64,000 nt of DNA from Bactericera cockerelli (taxonomy: Eukaryota; Arthropoda; Insecta; Hemiptera; Triozidae): assembly GCA_024516035.1 (NCBI GenBank), contig JAMCCL010000122.1, positions 1-64,000 on the forward strand. Reading direction: 5' to 3'. Each line of letters starts with the position of its first letter. The first letter of the stretch is position 1. The position numbers and the translations under genes are program-made. Below the pieces are notes generated by a model, which worked only from the letters and a program-made list of their open reading frames with translations, had not been told where the DNA came from and searched no databases. Shown here piece after piece: positions 13,780 through 25,555 of the stretch.

Positions 13780-14240
13780 TAGTTCCCAAAAATTTCTGAT
13801 CGGAAAAACGGGCCTTATTTTTTGACTTTTTTGCCAAAATTTTGGGGTTTTTTTTAAATATCAGAGTCAATTTATAATTAATTAAAAAAAATATAAAAAT
13901 TACCAAATTTAAATAATTAATCATACAAAACAAAAAAATTTCTTTAAAAAACGGGGGTTCCGTTCCGGATAAAAAGGGGTTTAAAAAAAAAATTAGTGGC
14001 CCGGCCCCCAGGGCTCTTTCACCAAAAACCCCCAGAGAATTCGATAATTTAAAAGGGACCATCTAAAAGTTTTCCCAGATGTTTTCCCCAAAAATTTTAA
14101 AACCCGGCGAGATTTCCGGTTTTTGGGGTTTACAAGGAAAACTTTTAAAAAAGCCGACAGAAGGGGCGGGGCCGCAGACCGACAGACCGCCCGGGGCAGA
14201 CCCCAAAACCAAATTTGCTCAGTTTAAAAAAAACCTCAAA
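13780..14240. repeat. Dispersed repeat, copy 1 of a 450-bp direct pair
   Basis: It shares ordered words with 15160-15590: TTCTGATCGG, TTTGACTT, TTTGCCAAAA, AAATATCA, AAAATTAGTGG, GAATTCGA, AATTTAAA, GGGACCATC, a CCGACAG/GACAGAC run and ACCAAATTTGCT. The order and spacing agree along about 450 bp, so this is an interspersed repeat family with its details blurred by poor base quality. Confidence 0.65.
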
Positions 14241-14330
14241 AATCTAAAAAAAAAATTAAATGGGAAAAAAAAAAATTTTTTTTTTTTTTTTTTTAAAAAA
14301 GAGGTTTATAACAATCGAAAACCTTGCCCC

Positions 14331-14332
<2 letters not shown>

Positions 14333-14365
<33 letters not shown>
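14333..14365. repeat. Poly(A) run
   Basis: A run of more than 30 A within the unreliable region. The length cannot be trusted. Confidence 0.6.
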
Positions 14366-14369
<4 letters not shown>

Positions 14370-15159
14370 TTTTTACAAAAAAAAACACAATATTCCCAAA
14401 ATTTTAATTTTTGAAATTTCCCCCGGGAATTTTAAAAAAAAGATAAGTAAAAGGATAGAAGAGAAGTCTAGAAAAAGGGGGAAAAGGGGGGGAAGAAGGG
14501 TTTTTCAGGTTTTGGGAGGGAAAATCCGGGGAAAGGGGTTAGACCGAAGAATTTTAATTTTTTTATACAGATTTTTAAAAAAATTCCATCCTTGCTTTCA
14601 GGGGGAAAAAAGGTAAAATGGGGGGATATTGGGGGTTTTTTTTATTTAATTTTTTTTGCCCCCCAGTAAAACCCCCTCTAAAAACCAATATCCCCTACTA
14701 CTCACTAATACCCATACGCCACTGTTAATTTAGGGGCCTAGGGCGGATTTTAAAACAAAAAGATTTAACCAATTGGACTTTTACCCTTTAACATGCTTTG
14801 GGGGAGTTTCCAACGCAGCCAAAAAAAGCCTGAGATAAGAATCCACTTAGTTTAAAAAATTTAATTTCTGTTTATAATTCCCCCAAAAAAGGGGTGTATT
14901 TTCGGGAAAAGCGACGATCCCCCCCCAATTATTCGGGGAATTAAAAATTGGAATTTTTTAAAAGGGGGGTAGCCCCGAAAAAAATTTAAAAAAAGCCAAT
15001 TAGGGCCCCACAAACTTCCCGTGATTCTTCACATTGTAAACCCCTTTCCAAATTTAAATTTTTTTTTAGAAAATTACTTTATCTCTAAAACGGCTAAACC
15101 CGTTTTCCCCTTAAAATTTTTTTAAAATATGGTGAATATTGTTTTTTAACATTCTAATT

Positions 15160-15590
15160 TTTAAAAAAAAATTCTGATCGGCAAGTGGGGATCCTTTTTT
15201 TTGACTTCTTTGCCAAAAATTTGGATTTTTTTTAAAATATCAAGTAAAATTTTTTAATTTAAAAAAATAAATAAAAAAACCTATGTAAAATAAAATATGC
15301 ATATTTTTAAAAATTTTCCATAAAATCGATTGTACCTTCAGATTTTCCCTTTTTAAGTAAAAATTAGTGGTCAGGGCAGGTTTCTTCCCCCAAAAAACCG
15401 ATCGAATTCGAAAATTTAAAGGGGACCATCGCGTTTGTCCCTAGTTGGCAAATTTCATAAAATGGTAGATATTTTCCAGTTTGGGGCGCTTTAAAAGGGG
15501 AATCGTTTTAACAGCCGGACAGACAACCGACAGCCGAGGCCAAAGACAGCCCACAAAACCAAATTTGCTAGGGGGGTTAGGGAAAATTTC
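15160..15590. repeat. Dispersed repeat, copy 2 of a 450-bp direct pair
   Basis: Same family as 13780-14240. The right end contains GGACAGACA, CCGACAG and ACCAAATTTGCT. A third, partial relative may lie at about 21060-21215, where an AATATTAGAAATTTTGGAAG segment resembles the sequence just right of this copy. Confidence 0.65.
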
Positions 15591-17564
15591 CAAAATATGA
15601 AAAAAATTGAAATCGGAGAAAAAAAATTTTTTTTTTTTTTAAAAAAAAGGAACCCCCAATATTCCCGTTTCAAAAAATTAGAAATTTCTGGAAGTAATAT
15701 AAAATTGAATTAGCTCTTTTTACTAACTTTAAAGGGGAAAAATTGTATTGTTCTCGGGGAAAAGAAAAGTTTTTAAGCTAGAATTAAAACAAACCCCCTT
15801 TTCCCTCCTTAAAACCGGGGAAATCCCAACCTGCCACTTAACTCAGAACTTTTAATATGTTAACTGTCACTCCCCTTAAACTCAATTTTAAAATTAATTT
15901 AAAATAGGGAAAGTACCCAAGAAATTGGCTGGGGGGGCCCCTTTTTCTTTTTTTTATTTTTATTGTTTTTTTTTTCCTTTTTTTTTTTTTTTTTTTTTTT
16001 GGGAAAAAATTTAAAAAAAAAAGTAGTTTTCCACATTAAAGAGTTATAAAAAATTATAGAACTCATTTCAAATTTCCCCCAAGGGAAAAAAAAAAACTTT
16101 CCATGGGGACAATGTGAAAAAAGCACTCAAGGCAAAAGGGGAAAAACCCCGTTTCGTTCGGGCACTGAATTAAGCAACCTAGCAAGGTTGGTTGGGGGGT
16201 GAAATATTCAAAAAAACCCCCGTGATCCCCCAAAAAAAACGGCCTCCAAGCGGGTGGGGTTTTAATGTGGGTTTGGTTGATGATGAGTTTTCTAGCGCCC
16301 CGGGGAAAAAACCCCCGGCCCCCTTTGGAAAACAAAAGTGTTAAAGAGAAGTTCAACAAGAAGGGAAAAAGTAAAATTCAACCCAAAAAAAAAAAAAGTT
16401 TTGTAGATTTTTTTTTTCGGGGCTAAAAAAAAATTTTGATTTATACACCAGTCCCCCAAATTTCATTTTGGGTTGGGGCAGCAAATTTCTTTAGTAATTT
16501 GATTACGAAAATGTAATCACTTTTCTCTTGTCCTGTGCGTCGTTTATGTTCTTTTTAAATTTTTGTCTTTTTTTTTTTAAAATCAGCAAAAACACTGCAC
16601 ACCTGAATAGCTCGTCCTTTTTTGCAAAATTCAAATAACCGCAAAATATTTTATCAATAATTTCAAAAAAAGTACAATTTTGCTGATCAAAAATTGGGGT
16701 CAGTGTAAAATTTTTTTTTATTGTATAGTTATCCTTGTTTTTAGTGGGGGCTAGCACCCCTTTTAACAAAAGGGCATCGGGGGGCCAAATCCTGGCGTTT
16801 ATTTGTCTTTTTTGGCCGTATTTTATGTTGGGGGGGGTCTATACTTTTCATAGATGGTACCAAATGGCAATTACTGATGGTCAAAATTTGCGACCCAAAA
16901 AAATTTACGGAAAAAGACAGAATGAAAAGAAAACCCCCTTTTATGCTTTCTGAAAATTCCATATGCCCCTTGGAACGCAGTACCGGTTTCATAAAATTTT
17001 TGGCTTTAAATTAAAATGGAAAAAAGTTCATTGGGGCTTTTTGTTTATTTTTTTTTTTTTAAACCCCCAAAGCCACCACATCCCCTTCCCTTTGTATCCT
17101 TATTGGCCCCGGAGGAGATTTTCCCCTACACCTAGAAAAACTCTTTAGGGGACTTAATTTTTGGAGGGGGAGAAGTTAAAATAAAAAGCCCCTGACGTCT
17201 AACATTTAGGAACAAAAAAACCCCCGCTTGCAAGTTTCAAGCATGTTTCCCCTTTTTTTTTGGCCTTCCTTGCTTGAGACTTCCCCTTTAAAAAAATTCC
17301 TTTTATAAATATGGCTGAAGGGGAAGGAGAATTTTTTTGGGGGGTTTTGGGGGTATTTTAAGGGGGAATTTTTTTTTCCCCCAAGAAAAACAAAAGGGGA
17401 ATTTTTGGGTAATAGCCCCAGGCTTAAAATCGGGTGCACCCGAGGTAGCTATTATGCTTTTTTTAAAGAAAACCCTGCTACGTTCCATCACGAGGGGAAT
17501 TTTTGCTACATCACAGCACAGAGCACGAATTTTTGCAAAACTGAATAAAATGGGTGGTTTAAGG

Positions 17565-17760
17565 GGGAAAAAGAAGGGGGAGTAAGGGGAAAATTGGGTT
17601 GATCGGAGAGAAAGGGGGAGTTTAGAAAAAGGGGGGAAAAAGAGGAGGCAGGGGATTAAAATTGAAAAGAGGGGAAGATAAAAAAGGGGGCGAAGGAAAA
17701 AAGGTGGTGAAGAGGAAGAAGAGAGGGAATTGGGTAAGAAAAAGAGAAAAAATGAAAACT
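17565..17760. repeat. GA-rich tract
   Basis: Purine-rich block (GGGGGAGTTTAG, AAGAGGAAGAAGAGAGG) of about 190 bp. Confidence 0.55.
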
Positions 17761-17829
17761 TGATTAAATTTATTTAAAAATTTCCCCTGTTTTCTAGAAT
17801 TTTTTTTTTTTTTCCCTTTTCCGAAAAAC

Positions 17830-18310
17830 ACGCTTCCCCCTTTTCTCTTCCTTTTTTTCCTTTTCCCTTTGTTGCTTTTTTTCTCTCCTGCTTTTCTTCT
17901 TATATCTCTTTTTTTCTCATTATTTTCCCCCCCCCCTCTTTTTATTCCGCTTATTTTTCTTTTTTCTTTTTCTATCCCCTCTCTTCTCCTTCTAATTTTC
18001 CCCCTCTTTCTTATTTTTTTTGTTTTATTACCTTTTTTTTTATTTTGACTTTTTTAATTTTCTTATTTTCTCCTTTTCTTCTCATATCTCCCCTTTTCCT
18101 TTTAATTTCTGTCCCTCTTTCTTATTTTCTTTTCTCTTTTTTATTTTCTTTTTTCTGTCTGTCTTTTTATTTGTCTTATTCTTTTTCTTCTTCTTCTTAA
18201 AGCTCTTTTTATTTTTCTTCCTTTTTATTCTCTCTTTTTCTTTTTTTATTTTGTTTTCTCTTTTTTTTTGTCTTATTCTCCCCCTTCTTCTTTTTTCCCC
18301 TTTTTTTTTT
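17830..18310. repeat. Pyrimidine (T/C) tract
   Basis: About 480 bp of T-rich pyrimidine sequence with TTTTCTTTTTC and CTTCTTCTTC words. Open frames encode Phe/Ser/Leu strings and are not genes. Confidence 0.65.
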
Positions 18311-18399
18311 TTAAAATTTGTTAGGAGATGTTTTTTTAAAATTTAAAAAATTTTTAAAGAAAAAAAAAAAAAAAAATCAAATCAATTCAAACCCAAAAA

Positions 18400-18705
18400 C
18401 TTTTCTTTTTATTTCCTTTTTTTTTATTTATTTTTCGCCTGTTTTTTATTTGTTTTTATTCTCTCTTTTCTTCTTTTTCTCTTTCTTCTTTTTATTTTTC
18501 GGGGACTTTTTTCCCCTTTTTTCAAAGAAAAAAAAGCAAAGAAGAAAAAAAAAGGATAAAGAAGAGAGAGAAGGGGAAAAAAGGAAAAGGAGGGGGTTGG
18601 GGGGGGGTTTTTTGCGGGGAGTAGAAATGTAGGATAAGGGGAGAAAAGGGTGGGGGGATGAAGGTAATTAGTGGAAAAATCGGAAAAGAAAAGAGAAGAA
18701 GAGGG
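18400..18705. repeat. CT tract followed by a GA tract
   Basis: A T/C-rich block (18400-18525) is followed by a G/A-rich block (18526-18705), giving an imperfect purine/pyrimidine inverted arrangement of about 300 bp. Confidence 0.5.
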
Positions 18706-19054
18706 GACAGGTCGGTTTTCATTAGGAGTTGCACACATACCCCTTTCGTTTAAAGCTATTGTGGGGGATCATTTTTAAAAAAGCCAAGGAAAGGGCACAA
18801 TAAGATCTCTCCCCACATTAAAAATTAAAAACTTCCAGCAGCCAGAACAGGAAAAGGTTACCGTTTTTATTTCAAACCAAACCAGGGTTTTAAAATAACA
18901 ACCCCCAATTGTGCTGGGTATCCCAGGCCCCACTTGGGGGGGTTGGGGGTTGGGGAGAGCTGAGTTTTTTTGCCAAAGGGTCCGTGTCGTGATAAAAAGA
19001 TGCCCTGTTGTTAAAAAGCTTTTTAAATCCAAACAATAAAAATTTTAAAAATGG

Positions 19055-19200
19055 GGAAAAAAATTAGAGAGGGGAGAGAGAGAGAGAGAGGGAGGGGAGA
19101 GAGAGATGGAAAGGAAATAAAAAATTTTTAAGAAGGGGGTTTGGGGAAAGAGGGGTTTAAAAAATGAGGGGAGGAGAAAAAAAAAAAAATAAGGTATAAG
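19055..19200. repeat. GA microsatellite
   Basis: Contains a GAGAGAGAGAGAGAG run at about 19073-19090 flanked by GGGGAGAG and AAAAAAA blocks. Confidence 0.6.
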
Positions 19201-19499
19201 AAAAAAAAAACCAATAAAAATTATATGGGCCGGAGGTTTTATTTCCCCCCCCCTGGGCTGGGGGAACCCCAAAACGAACCCCCATAAACCAGTACCTTTT
19301 AAGTTGGGCCGGGAAGAGCCAGCTCACGAGGCAAGGGTTAAATTTAAAGGGTCCCCCACCAAGTCCAACCTCACAAAACCGTTTCAAACGGGGAGCTCAA
19401 ATGTTTCAATGTCTTGAGCTACCGTATCACCCCGAAACCCTGCACGTCTTCCCTTGCATGTCACGGGAAGCAAAGTAAAATTCCTTTTTTTTGTCATTA

Positions 19500-19665
19500 A
19501 AAACTGCGTTCTCCCCACTTTTTTTCTCTTATTTTTTTTTTCCTTTTGTTTTTCAATTTTTTTCCCCTTTTGGTTTCCTTCTTCTTTTTTACTCTTCTCT
19601 CTCTCCCTCTCTTTCTTCTCTCCCCCTCTCTTCTCTTTTCTTCTCTCTCTCTGTCGCTTTTTGGG
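19500..19665. repeat. CT microsatellite
   Basis: Contains TCTCTCTCCCTCTCTTTCTT and similar words. Open frames on both strands across it are compositional. Confidence 0.6.
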
Positions 19666-21899
19666 GAAGAGAGAGGCCCCAAAATTTTTCCAATATTAGG
19701 GATTTTAAAATTAAAAAAATATTCATCCAAGTTAAAATACTTACCTTATTTAAACAGAATAGTTTTTTAAACTTATTTAATTTAATTTTCCTTTCCCCAA
19801 ATTTTTTTAAAAAAAAAAGTATTAATTTTGAATTTTTTCTGGGGATAGTGAAACTTTTAAAAATTATCTACGAGACCCAAGGGGCCGGGGCAGACATGCC
19901 CCCAACCCCAATCGGGCCCAAATTTCATAAAGACAATAACCAGTCGGGAACCCCCTTTTAACGGTTTTTGGAAGGATATAGTCCAAAAAAAACCTCAACC
20001 GGGGGAAAAGGGTTAACCCCAAACCCGATTTCAAGGGGTTTGGGAAAAAGGGGACTAAAAAAAAAAAGAAGGAATTGTTAATTTTCCCCAGTGATTCGCG
20101 CCCTACTTTAATTTTTTATTTTTTTATAACACTTATTAAAGGGGAACTCGTTTTTTTCCCTAAAATTCAAAAAAAGGGAAAAAATTAGGTAAAAAATTTT
20201 CATAAAAATTTAAAAGGCATTAAAGAGTTTTGTGTTTTCAATTTATCAAACTCACAAAAAAAAAAAAACAACTTATACAAAAAACAAAAATCTAAAAAAC
20301 GTTTTTTGAAAAAAAAATCGTCTCGCTTTTTTTTGGTAAAAAAAGAGAAAAATAAACCCGGGGACCCACTTTCTATCCATGAGGGAAAAATTGTAAGAAG
20401 AATTTAAAAAATTGTAAAAAAAAACCAAACTGATAACGCTTTTCCAATATGGCACCATTATTTTAAAAAGCATAAAAAAAAAACAAGAGAAAAGGGGAAA
20501 ATTTAATTGGTTTTTTAATTTATTTTACATAATTGGTGGTATATGGTTTTTTACAAATGTCCCTTTCATGATACATCCCCTAAGCTAAAAAATAACTTCG
20601 CGGTGAGGTTTCCCCCTTCTTCGGGTTAATCCAAATGGGTTTTTAAAACCCCAAATTAAAGAAAAAAAGGGGAAAAATTTTTTTTTGTTTTAATTTCTCT
20701 TCCAGCTATGCAAAATGGCCGACTTAATGTAAAAAAGGTTTTTATTACCCAAAAAGATTATTTTCCCGAGTTCGCATTTTCATATTTTTTTCAGTATATT
20801 TCCAAAAAAATAGAAAAACCAAAAATATTGTTCGAAAAAAAAAAACCTTTTTAAGGAAAGAAAAAAATTTTTTTATGCCCCTGTGAATGAAAAATTTCGC
20901 TGGACCCTGAGGGGGGTTATGTTAAAAGTAAAGGCAAAATTTTTCCCCTAAGACTCCCGGCAAAAAAAACGCCCTTTCGTTTCAATTTCCCCCTTTCCCG
21001 GATTATATTACTTGGAAAAAAGCAGTTTTTTTTAAATTTAAAAAAGAAGTGGTGATGGTGCCCCGACAATGTCTTTAAATTTTTTTTTTTCGCCCCGGGG
21101 TAATAAAAACGTCCAGAAATTAAAAAATTAAAAAACGGAAAAAAAAAGTTATTTTTCCCAAAAAGAAAAACCCAAAATTTGCGTTCCAATATTAGAAATT
21201 TTGGAAGTAAAAAAGTTTACAAAGAGTATATGAAGGGTTTTAAGCGCTATTTGGAATAAGGGGGTTTTTTTTTTTTTTTTAACCCCTTTGGGTTTAAAAA
21301 ACCCCCGTAAATCATAATTTTTTCCCCTTTTTTTTTGATATGATTGTGATTCACTAATAAAAAAACTCCAGGTTAGGTGATAAAAAAGTTTGGAATTAAC
21401 CTCGCCTGGGGTTACCTTCCACTAAACATTTTTTTTAAAACAATAAATCGGAAGTGGAAAAGTGTGGGTTTTTTATTTTTTTTCCTTTTGGGGGTTTTTT
21501 ATGGATATTTTTTTGGGGAAATTTTTAAAATTCATATTTTTCATTTATATGCTGCTAAAATAATAATATTAAAAAAAATAAAAAAAATCAAAAGAAAAAA
21601 ACAGAAAAAGGCCATTTTTTTTTCCTTTAAAAACTGAAACGGTTAAATTTTTTTTCCCTTTTTTTTCCAAAAAGTTTTTTTTTTTTTTAAAAAAAAAAAA
21701 CCCCGGAATATTTTAACAAATCCCCTTCCCCCAAAATTTTCCCTTATATTTGGAAATATCCCTTGGCATTCCTAACGGGGGTGATCCCCCCGCGTTGTCC
21801 CCATTTTTAAAACCAGTAAAGCCTGGGGGGTTTTTTAAAAACTTTTTTATAAAAATTTTAATTAGGGGGAAAAGAAAAATAAAAAGAATAAGGGGGTTG

Positions 21900-22470
21900 A
21901 GTAAAAATTTTAAAAGGAAAAAAAGGAAAAAAAAAAAATAAATGAAAAAAGAGAGAGAAAAAAAAGGGATTGGAGAGGTAATGGATAAAAGGGAATTTTG
22001 AAAGGGGGAAAAACAAAAAGAAAGATAATATAAAAAAAAGGAACTGAAAGAGAGAGGGAAGAGAGTGGGGGACCCCAAAAAGAAAAAAAAAAAGTGGAGA
22101 AAAAGGAAAATTGAGAGAAGGAAGTGAGAGAGAGAGAAAAGGGTGGGAATACAAAAAGAGAAAATAATGATGGGAAAAAAAGGAAAATAGAGAGAAGGAA
22201 GTGAGAGAGGGGAGAGTGGGAGATAAAAAAGAAAAGAGAGAAAAAGGGAAAAAAATTAAAGAAGGGAAGTGAGAAAAGGAGAGGGGAGATACAAAAGGAA
22301 AAGGGGAGGGGAAAAAAAAAAGGAAAATTAGAGAAAGGAAGGGAAAAAGAAGAAGGAAAGTGGGAGATAAAAAAAAAGAAGGATAAAGAGAGAAAAAAAA
22401 AAAAAATAGAGAAAAGGAAGTGTGTGTGTGAGGAGGGAGAGAAAAAAGAGAGAGAAGGCAAAAGGGTAAA
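21900..22470. repeat. Long GA-rich tract
   Basis: About 570 bp of A/G sequence with repeated GAGAGAGA, GGAAGTGAGAGAG and AAAAGGAAAA words. GGAAGTGAGAGA-like words recur at about 22118 and 22197, suggesting an underlying longer period. A 192-codon minus-strand frame across it is Phe/Ser/Leu only. Confidence 0.65.
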
Positions 22471-22967
22471 GTTTTTTTGAGGATTCAAAGCCCTTTAAAA
22501 TTGTGAGGAGCAAAATTTTAACTGTTAATCCCCAGGCGATTTTTTGTTTAGAAATTGTGTATATCAAAAAAAACCAAATAAAGTAATAGGGGTTCTTCTA
22601 AAAAAGTAAAAAAATTTTCAATTAAAAAAAAAAAATATAAATTATGCCCTTTTTGACATTATTTCTTAAATTTTATCACTTCTTTTTCATATTTTTTTAA
22701 AAAAACTTTGTTAGATATAAAAAGGAATAATACGACAGGTGTACGTACAAAAATTATTAAACCCCAATGAAAAAATTGAAACAAATTAAATTTTAAAAAG
22801 GGAAAAAAAGAAGGGGAAAAATATTAAAAAAAACCATGCCCAAATTTTAAAAGGGGGACGGGGTTTTTGCCTAGGCAATCTCTTCCACCCAACCCTTATG
22901 TCATTGTCTTTGTAACTTATGAAATCCCCACTTTTTCTTTTTTACGTTTATTTAGTTTTTTGTGTTT

Positions 22968-23116
22968 TAAGTCAATAATTTACATATTTGTTTAATCCAA
23001 TCGACTCAAAGTGGTACTCAAACTCGTTTTTACAAAATATTTGTTTAATTGGGATTTAAAAACCCCCAAAAACCTCCAGGTTACAAGCCGGGGCCCCCTT
23101 ACAAAAAGCTTTTTGA
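22968..23116 (-). repeat. Corrupted SINE-A copy
   Basis: Plus-strand words CATATTTGT, TACTCAAACT, ACCTCCAGGTTACAAG and CTTTTTGAGGTGG follow the order of the minus-strand SINE-A copy at 51697-51842. It is a nearly full-length copy with homopolymer distortions in the B-box region. Confidence 0.7.
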
Positions 23117-23234
23117 GGTGGTCTTTTGTGTTGATTGGGAACGTTGGAAAAAATAATAATTGAAGTTTAATAAAGATGTTGGCGGGGGACCATAAAAGGG
23201 TTTTAGACCGGGTCGGGGGGGGGGGTTATAAACC

Positions 23235-23400
23235 CCGGGGAACCCCAGGGGGGGGGGGAACTAAAACGGAAAAATAGCCAGCGGTTGGGGGGGGACAGGA
23301 AGAAAAACCCATTGATTGGGTTTTTCTGGGGCCCTTGTCAATTTTTTATCCTGTTGTAAAGACAGTTTTAGAATGCGAGTCTTCCCCCCATGTCGGTGGA
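23235..23400 (+). repeat. Dispersed 160-bp repeat, distorted copy
   Basis: It resembles 27876-28035 and the reverse complement of 39440-39662. The common words are GGGGCCCTTGTCAATT, a CTTGTAAAGACAG-like word and an AGAATGCGAGTC/AGAAGTGCTGAGTC-like stretch, in the same order. It is the least clear of the three copies because of base quality. Confidence 0.6.
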
Positions 23401-23539
23401 AAGGAAGAGAAGAAAAGGAGGAGGAGTCAAACAAGAAAAAAATTAACCAAGATTCACTTCGGGGGAAAATTCTTTTTTGTCGGTTTTTTTTTGCCTTTTA
23501 TTTTAAGGGGAAAAGTTCAATATTCCCCTCTTTTTTCCT

Positions 23540-23692
23540 TCCCCTTTTAAAACCCCCTTTTTTTTTCTCTATTTTTTCTTTCCCCCTCCCTCTCATATCC
23601 CCCTACTCTCCCCCCCTAATTTTCTCTCCATATCCCCCCCTCTCCTTTTTCCCCACATTCTTTCCCCCCGTCACCCCCTTTTTAAAAACCTT
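23540..23692. repeat. Pyrimidine tract
   Basis: C/T-rich block of about 150 bp (CCCCTCCCTCTCATATCCC and similar). Confidence 0.5.
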
Positions 23693-23759
23693 ATAATTTT
23701 TACTATTCTCTGAGAGGGAAAATAGTGGTGTAATCGGGGGTTTCGGTAAGTTACTAAGG

Positions 23760-23950
23760 GCAACAAAATCCCGTGTTGTTTAAGAGATTGCCAAGGGAAA
23801 AACCCCGCTTTTTATGTAGGCATTGCTTTATTCTCTTTTTTTTTCTTGTTTTTTTGTTCAACCCCATTAATTTTTTTTTTTATAATTTCATTGTTTTTTT
23901 ACGTATATTTTTAAAAGTCTTACCTAATAAAGCTTTCTATAGAAATAAAA
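23760..23950 (+). repeat. Distorted LINE 3' end
   Basis: It matches the cleaner copy at 53625-53819: AGAGATTGCCA, AACCCCGC, TTTTATGTAGGCATTG, a T-rich stretch, then CCTAATAAAGCTT. The order and spacing agree over about 170 bp, so this is another 3' end of the same non-LTR retrotransposon family. Confidence 0.6.
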
Positions 23951-24125
23951 ATAAACTTTTAAAAATATACAAGTCCGCTTTTTTTTTTAAATTATTAACA
24001 ATCGATCTACTGAGGGCGGGTTTGTTTGTACAAATAAATTAATTCTTTTTTGGGGCATAAAATTAACCTTTTTTCTATCTGGTGGATTCTGAAGCACTTA
24101 AAAAATTATAAAGAACCTTATTCCA

Positions 24126-24126
<1 letters not shown>

Positions 24127-24159
<33 letters not shown>

Positions 24160-24160
24160 A
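24127..24160. repeat. Poly(A) run
   Basis: More than 30 consecutive A in the unreliable region. It could be a retroposon tail but no source element is recognisable. Confidence 0.5.
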
Positions 24161-25500
24161 ATCAAAGTGTTTTGTGCCCCCCGGGCACCCCCCAAAAAAA
24201 ATTTAAATTTTTCATTTGTACAAAATTTTTTTTAATTTCCCCACTAAGGAAGGGAAGAAGTTTGTATTTTTAATTTGTACTAAGGGGGTTTTTATTACAA
24301 CGCTGTTCTTGCTTTGTTGTTTGTTGAAAGGGTTTTCTTCGGAGTACAACCTTTTACAAACCTTTAAAATTTAAAAAACCAATTTTTGATCAAAATTTTA
24401 TTCTATGTATCATTGAATTTAAATTTTCATAAGATTTAGAAATAATTCGAAGATAAAAAACATTTGGGCTTTTTTTTTTTACTGAATTATTTTATTTTCA
24501 GGGGCCAAAATTTTGCCAGTTACGGCTCGTCGTGTTTTTAAAATTTTTTTCTTGGAATTTTTCTCAAAAATATTCCTTTATCATGGGTTGAAAAGATTGC
24601 CCCCAATTTTAAATGAAACGCAGCTACTTTTTTTGCTTTGGTTTTTTTTGGGTTTTTCCATCCCGTAGATCCTTCCCCCCTGATTAGCGAAAGTAAATTT
24701 TTTATTCTAACTTTAAAACCTTTCCATAAATTAATTACAAGTAGTCATTTTTTTTTTTAAAATTTTATCTCCTGGTAATCCCTGTGACCAGGAGGGGAAA
24801 AGGGTAACCCCTTTTAAAACGGTTTTTTTCTCTGTTTTCCAGAGAGGAAATGGGGAAAAGCGGGGGTTGGGCAGTTTTTCCCTTTTCCCCCAATTGGGGG
24901 TTTTTTTTTATTTTTAAAAATAGTTAATTTTTTTTATTCTATATAGTTGTGAAGCAAATATGACTTTAGGGGGAGTTAATAATTTTCCCAAATTTGTGAA
25001 TTTTTTGGAATGTAAACATAGACTGTGTCACTGCAGAAAAGACGTATAATTTTGTTTTGTCCTTTGGAAATTTATTTATACTTTTTTTTGTCTTATTTTT
25101 TCCTTTGTTTCAGGGCAGGGAAACGAAGTGCTTGGGGGAAGACGATCGAGATTTACATACACATACTTGAAAAGGAAAAACAAAAAAACTCAACAAAATT
25201 TTCTACCCCCTAACAAATATACATCCCCAAAAATATTACATAAAGAAAATAAAAAAACCCTTTTTATTTTTTCCTTAAAAAAAAATTAAAAAAATTTCAA
25301 AATTTTTTATTATACTCTTTAATCCAAAAAAAAAAAACATCAAACTTTTGTTTCTGTGGGAAAAAAAAAAACAAATGGGTTTTTAAAATAACCATAAACA
25401 AATCAAGGAAAAAATTAAGGTTTTGATTTTTTTTAATTAAAAAATTTTTTTGGTTTTGGGAATTAGATTTTAGCTTTTATAAGGCATAGGGCTATTCGTT

Positions 25501-25501
<1 letters not shown>

Positions 25502-25551
<50 letters not shown>
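25502..25551. repeat. Poly(T) run of 50
   Basis: Fifty consecutive T. It could be a minus-strand retroposon tail, but the surrounding sequence quality does not allow an assignment. Confidence 0.6.
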
Positions 25552-25555
<4 letters not shown>

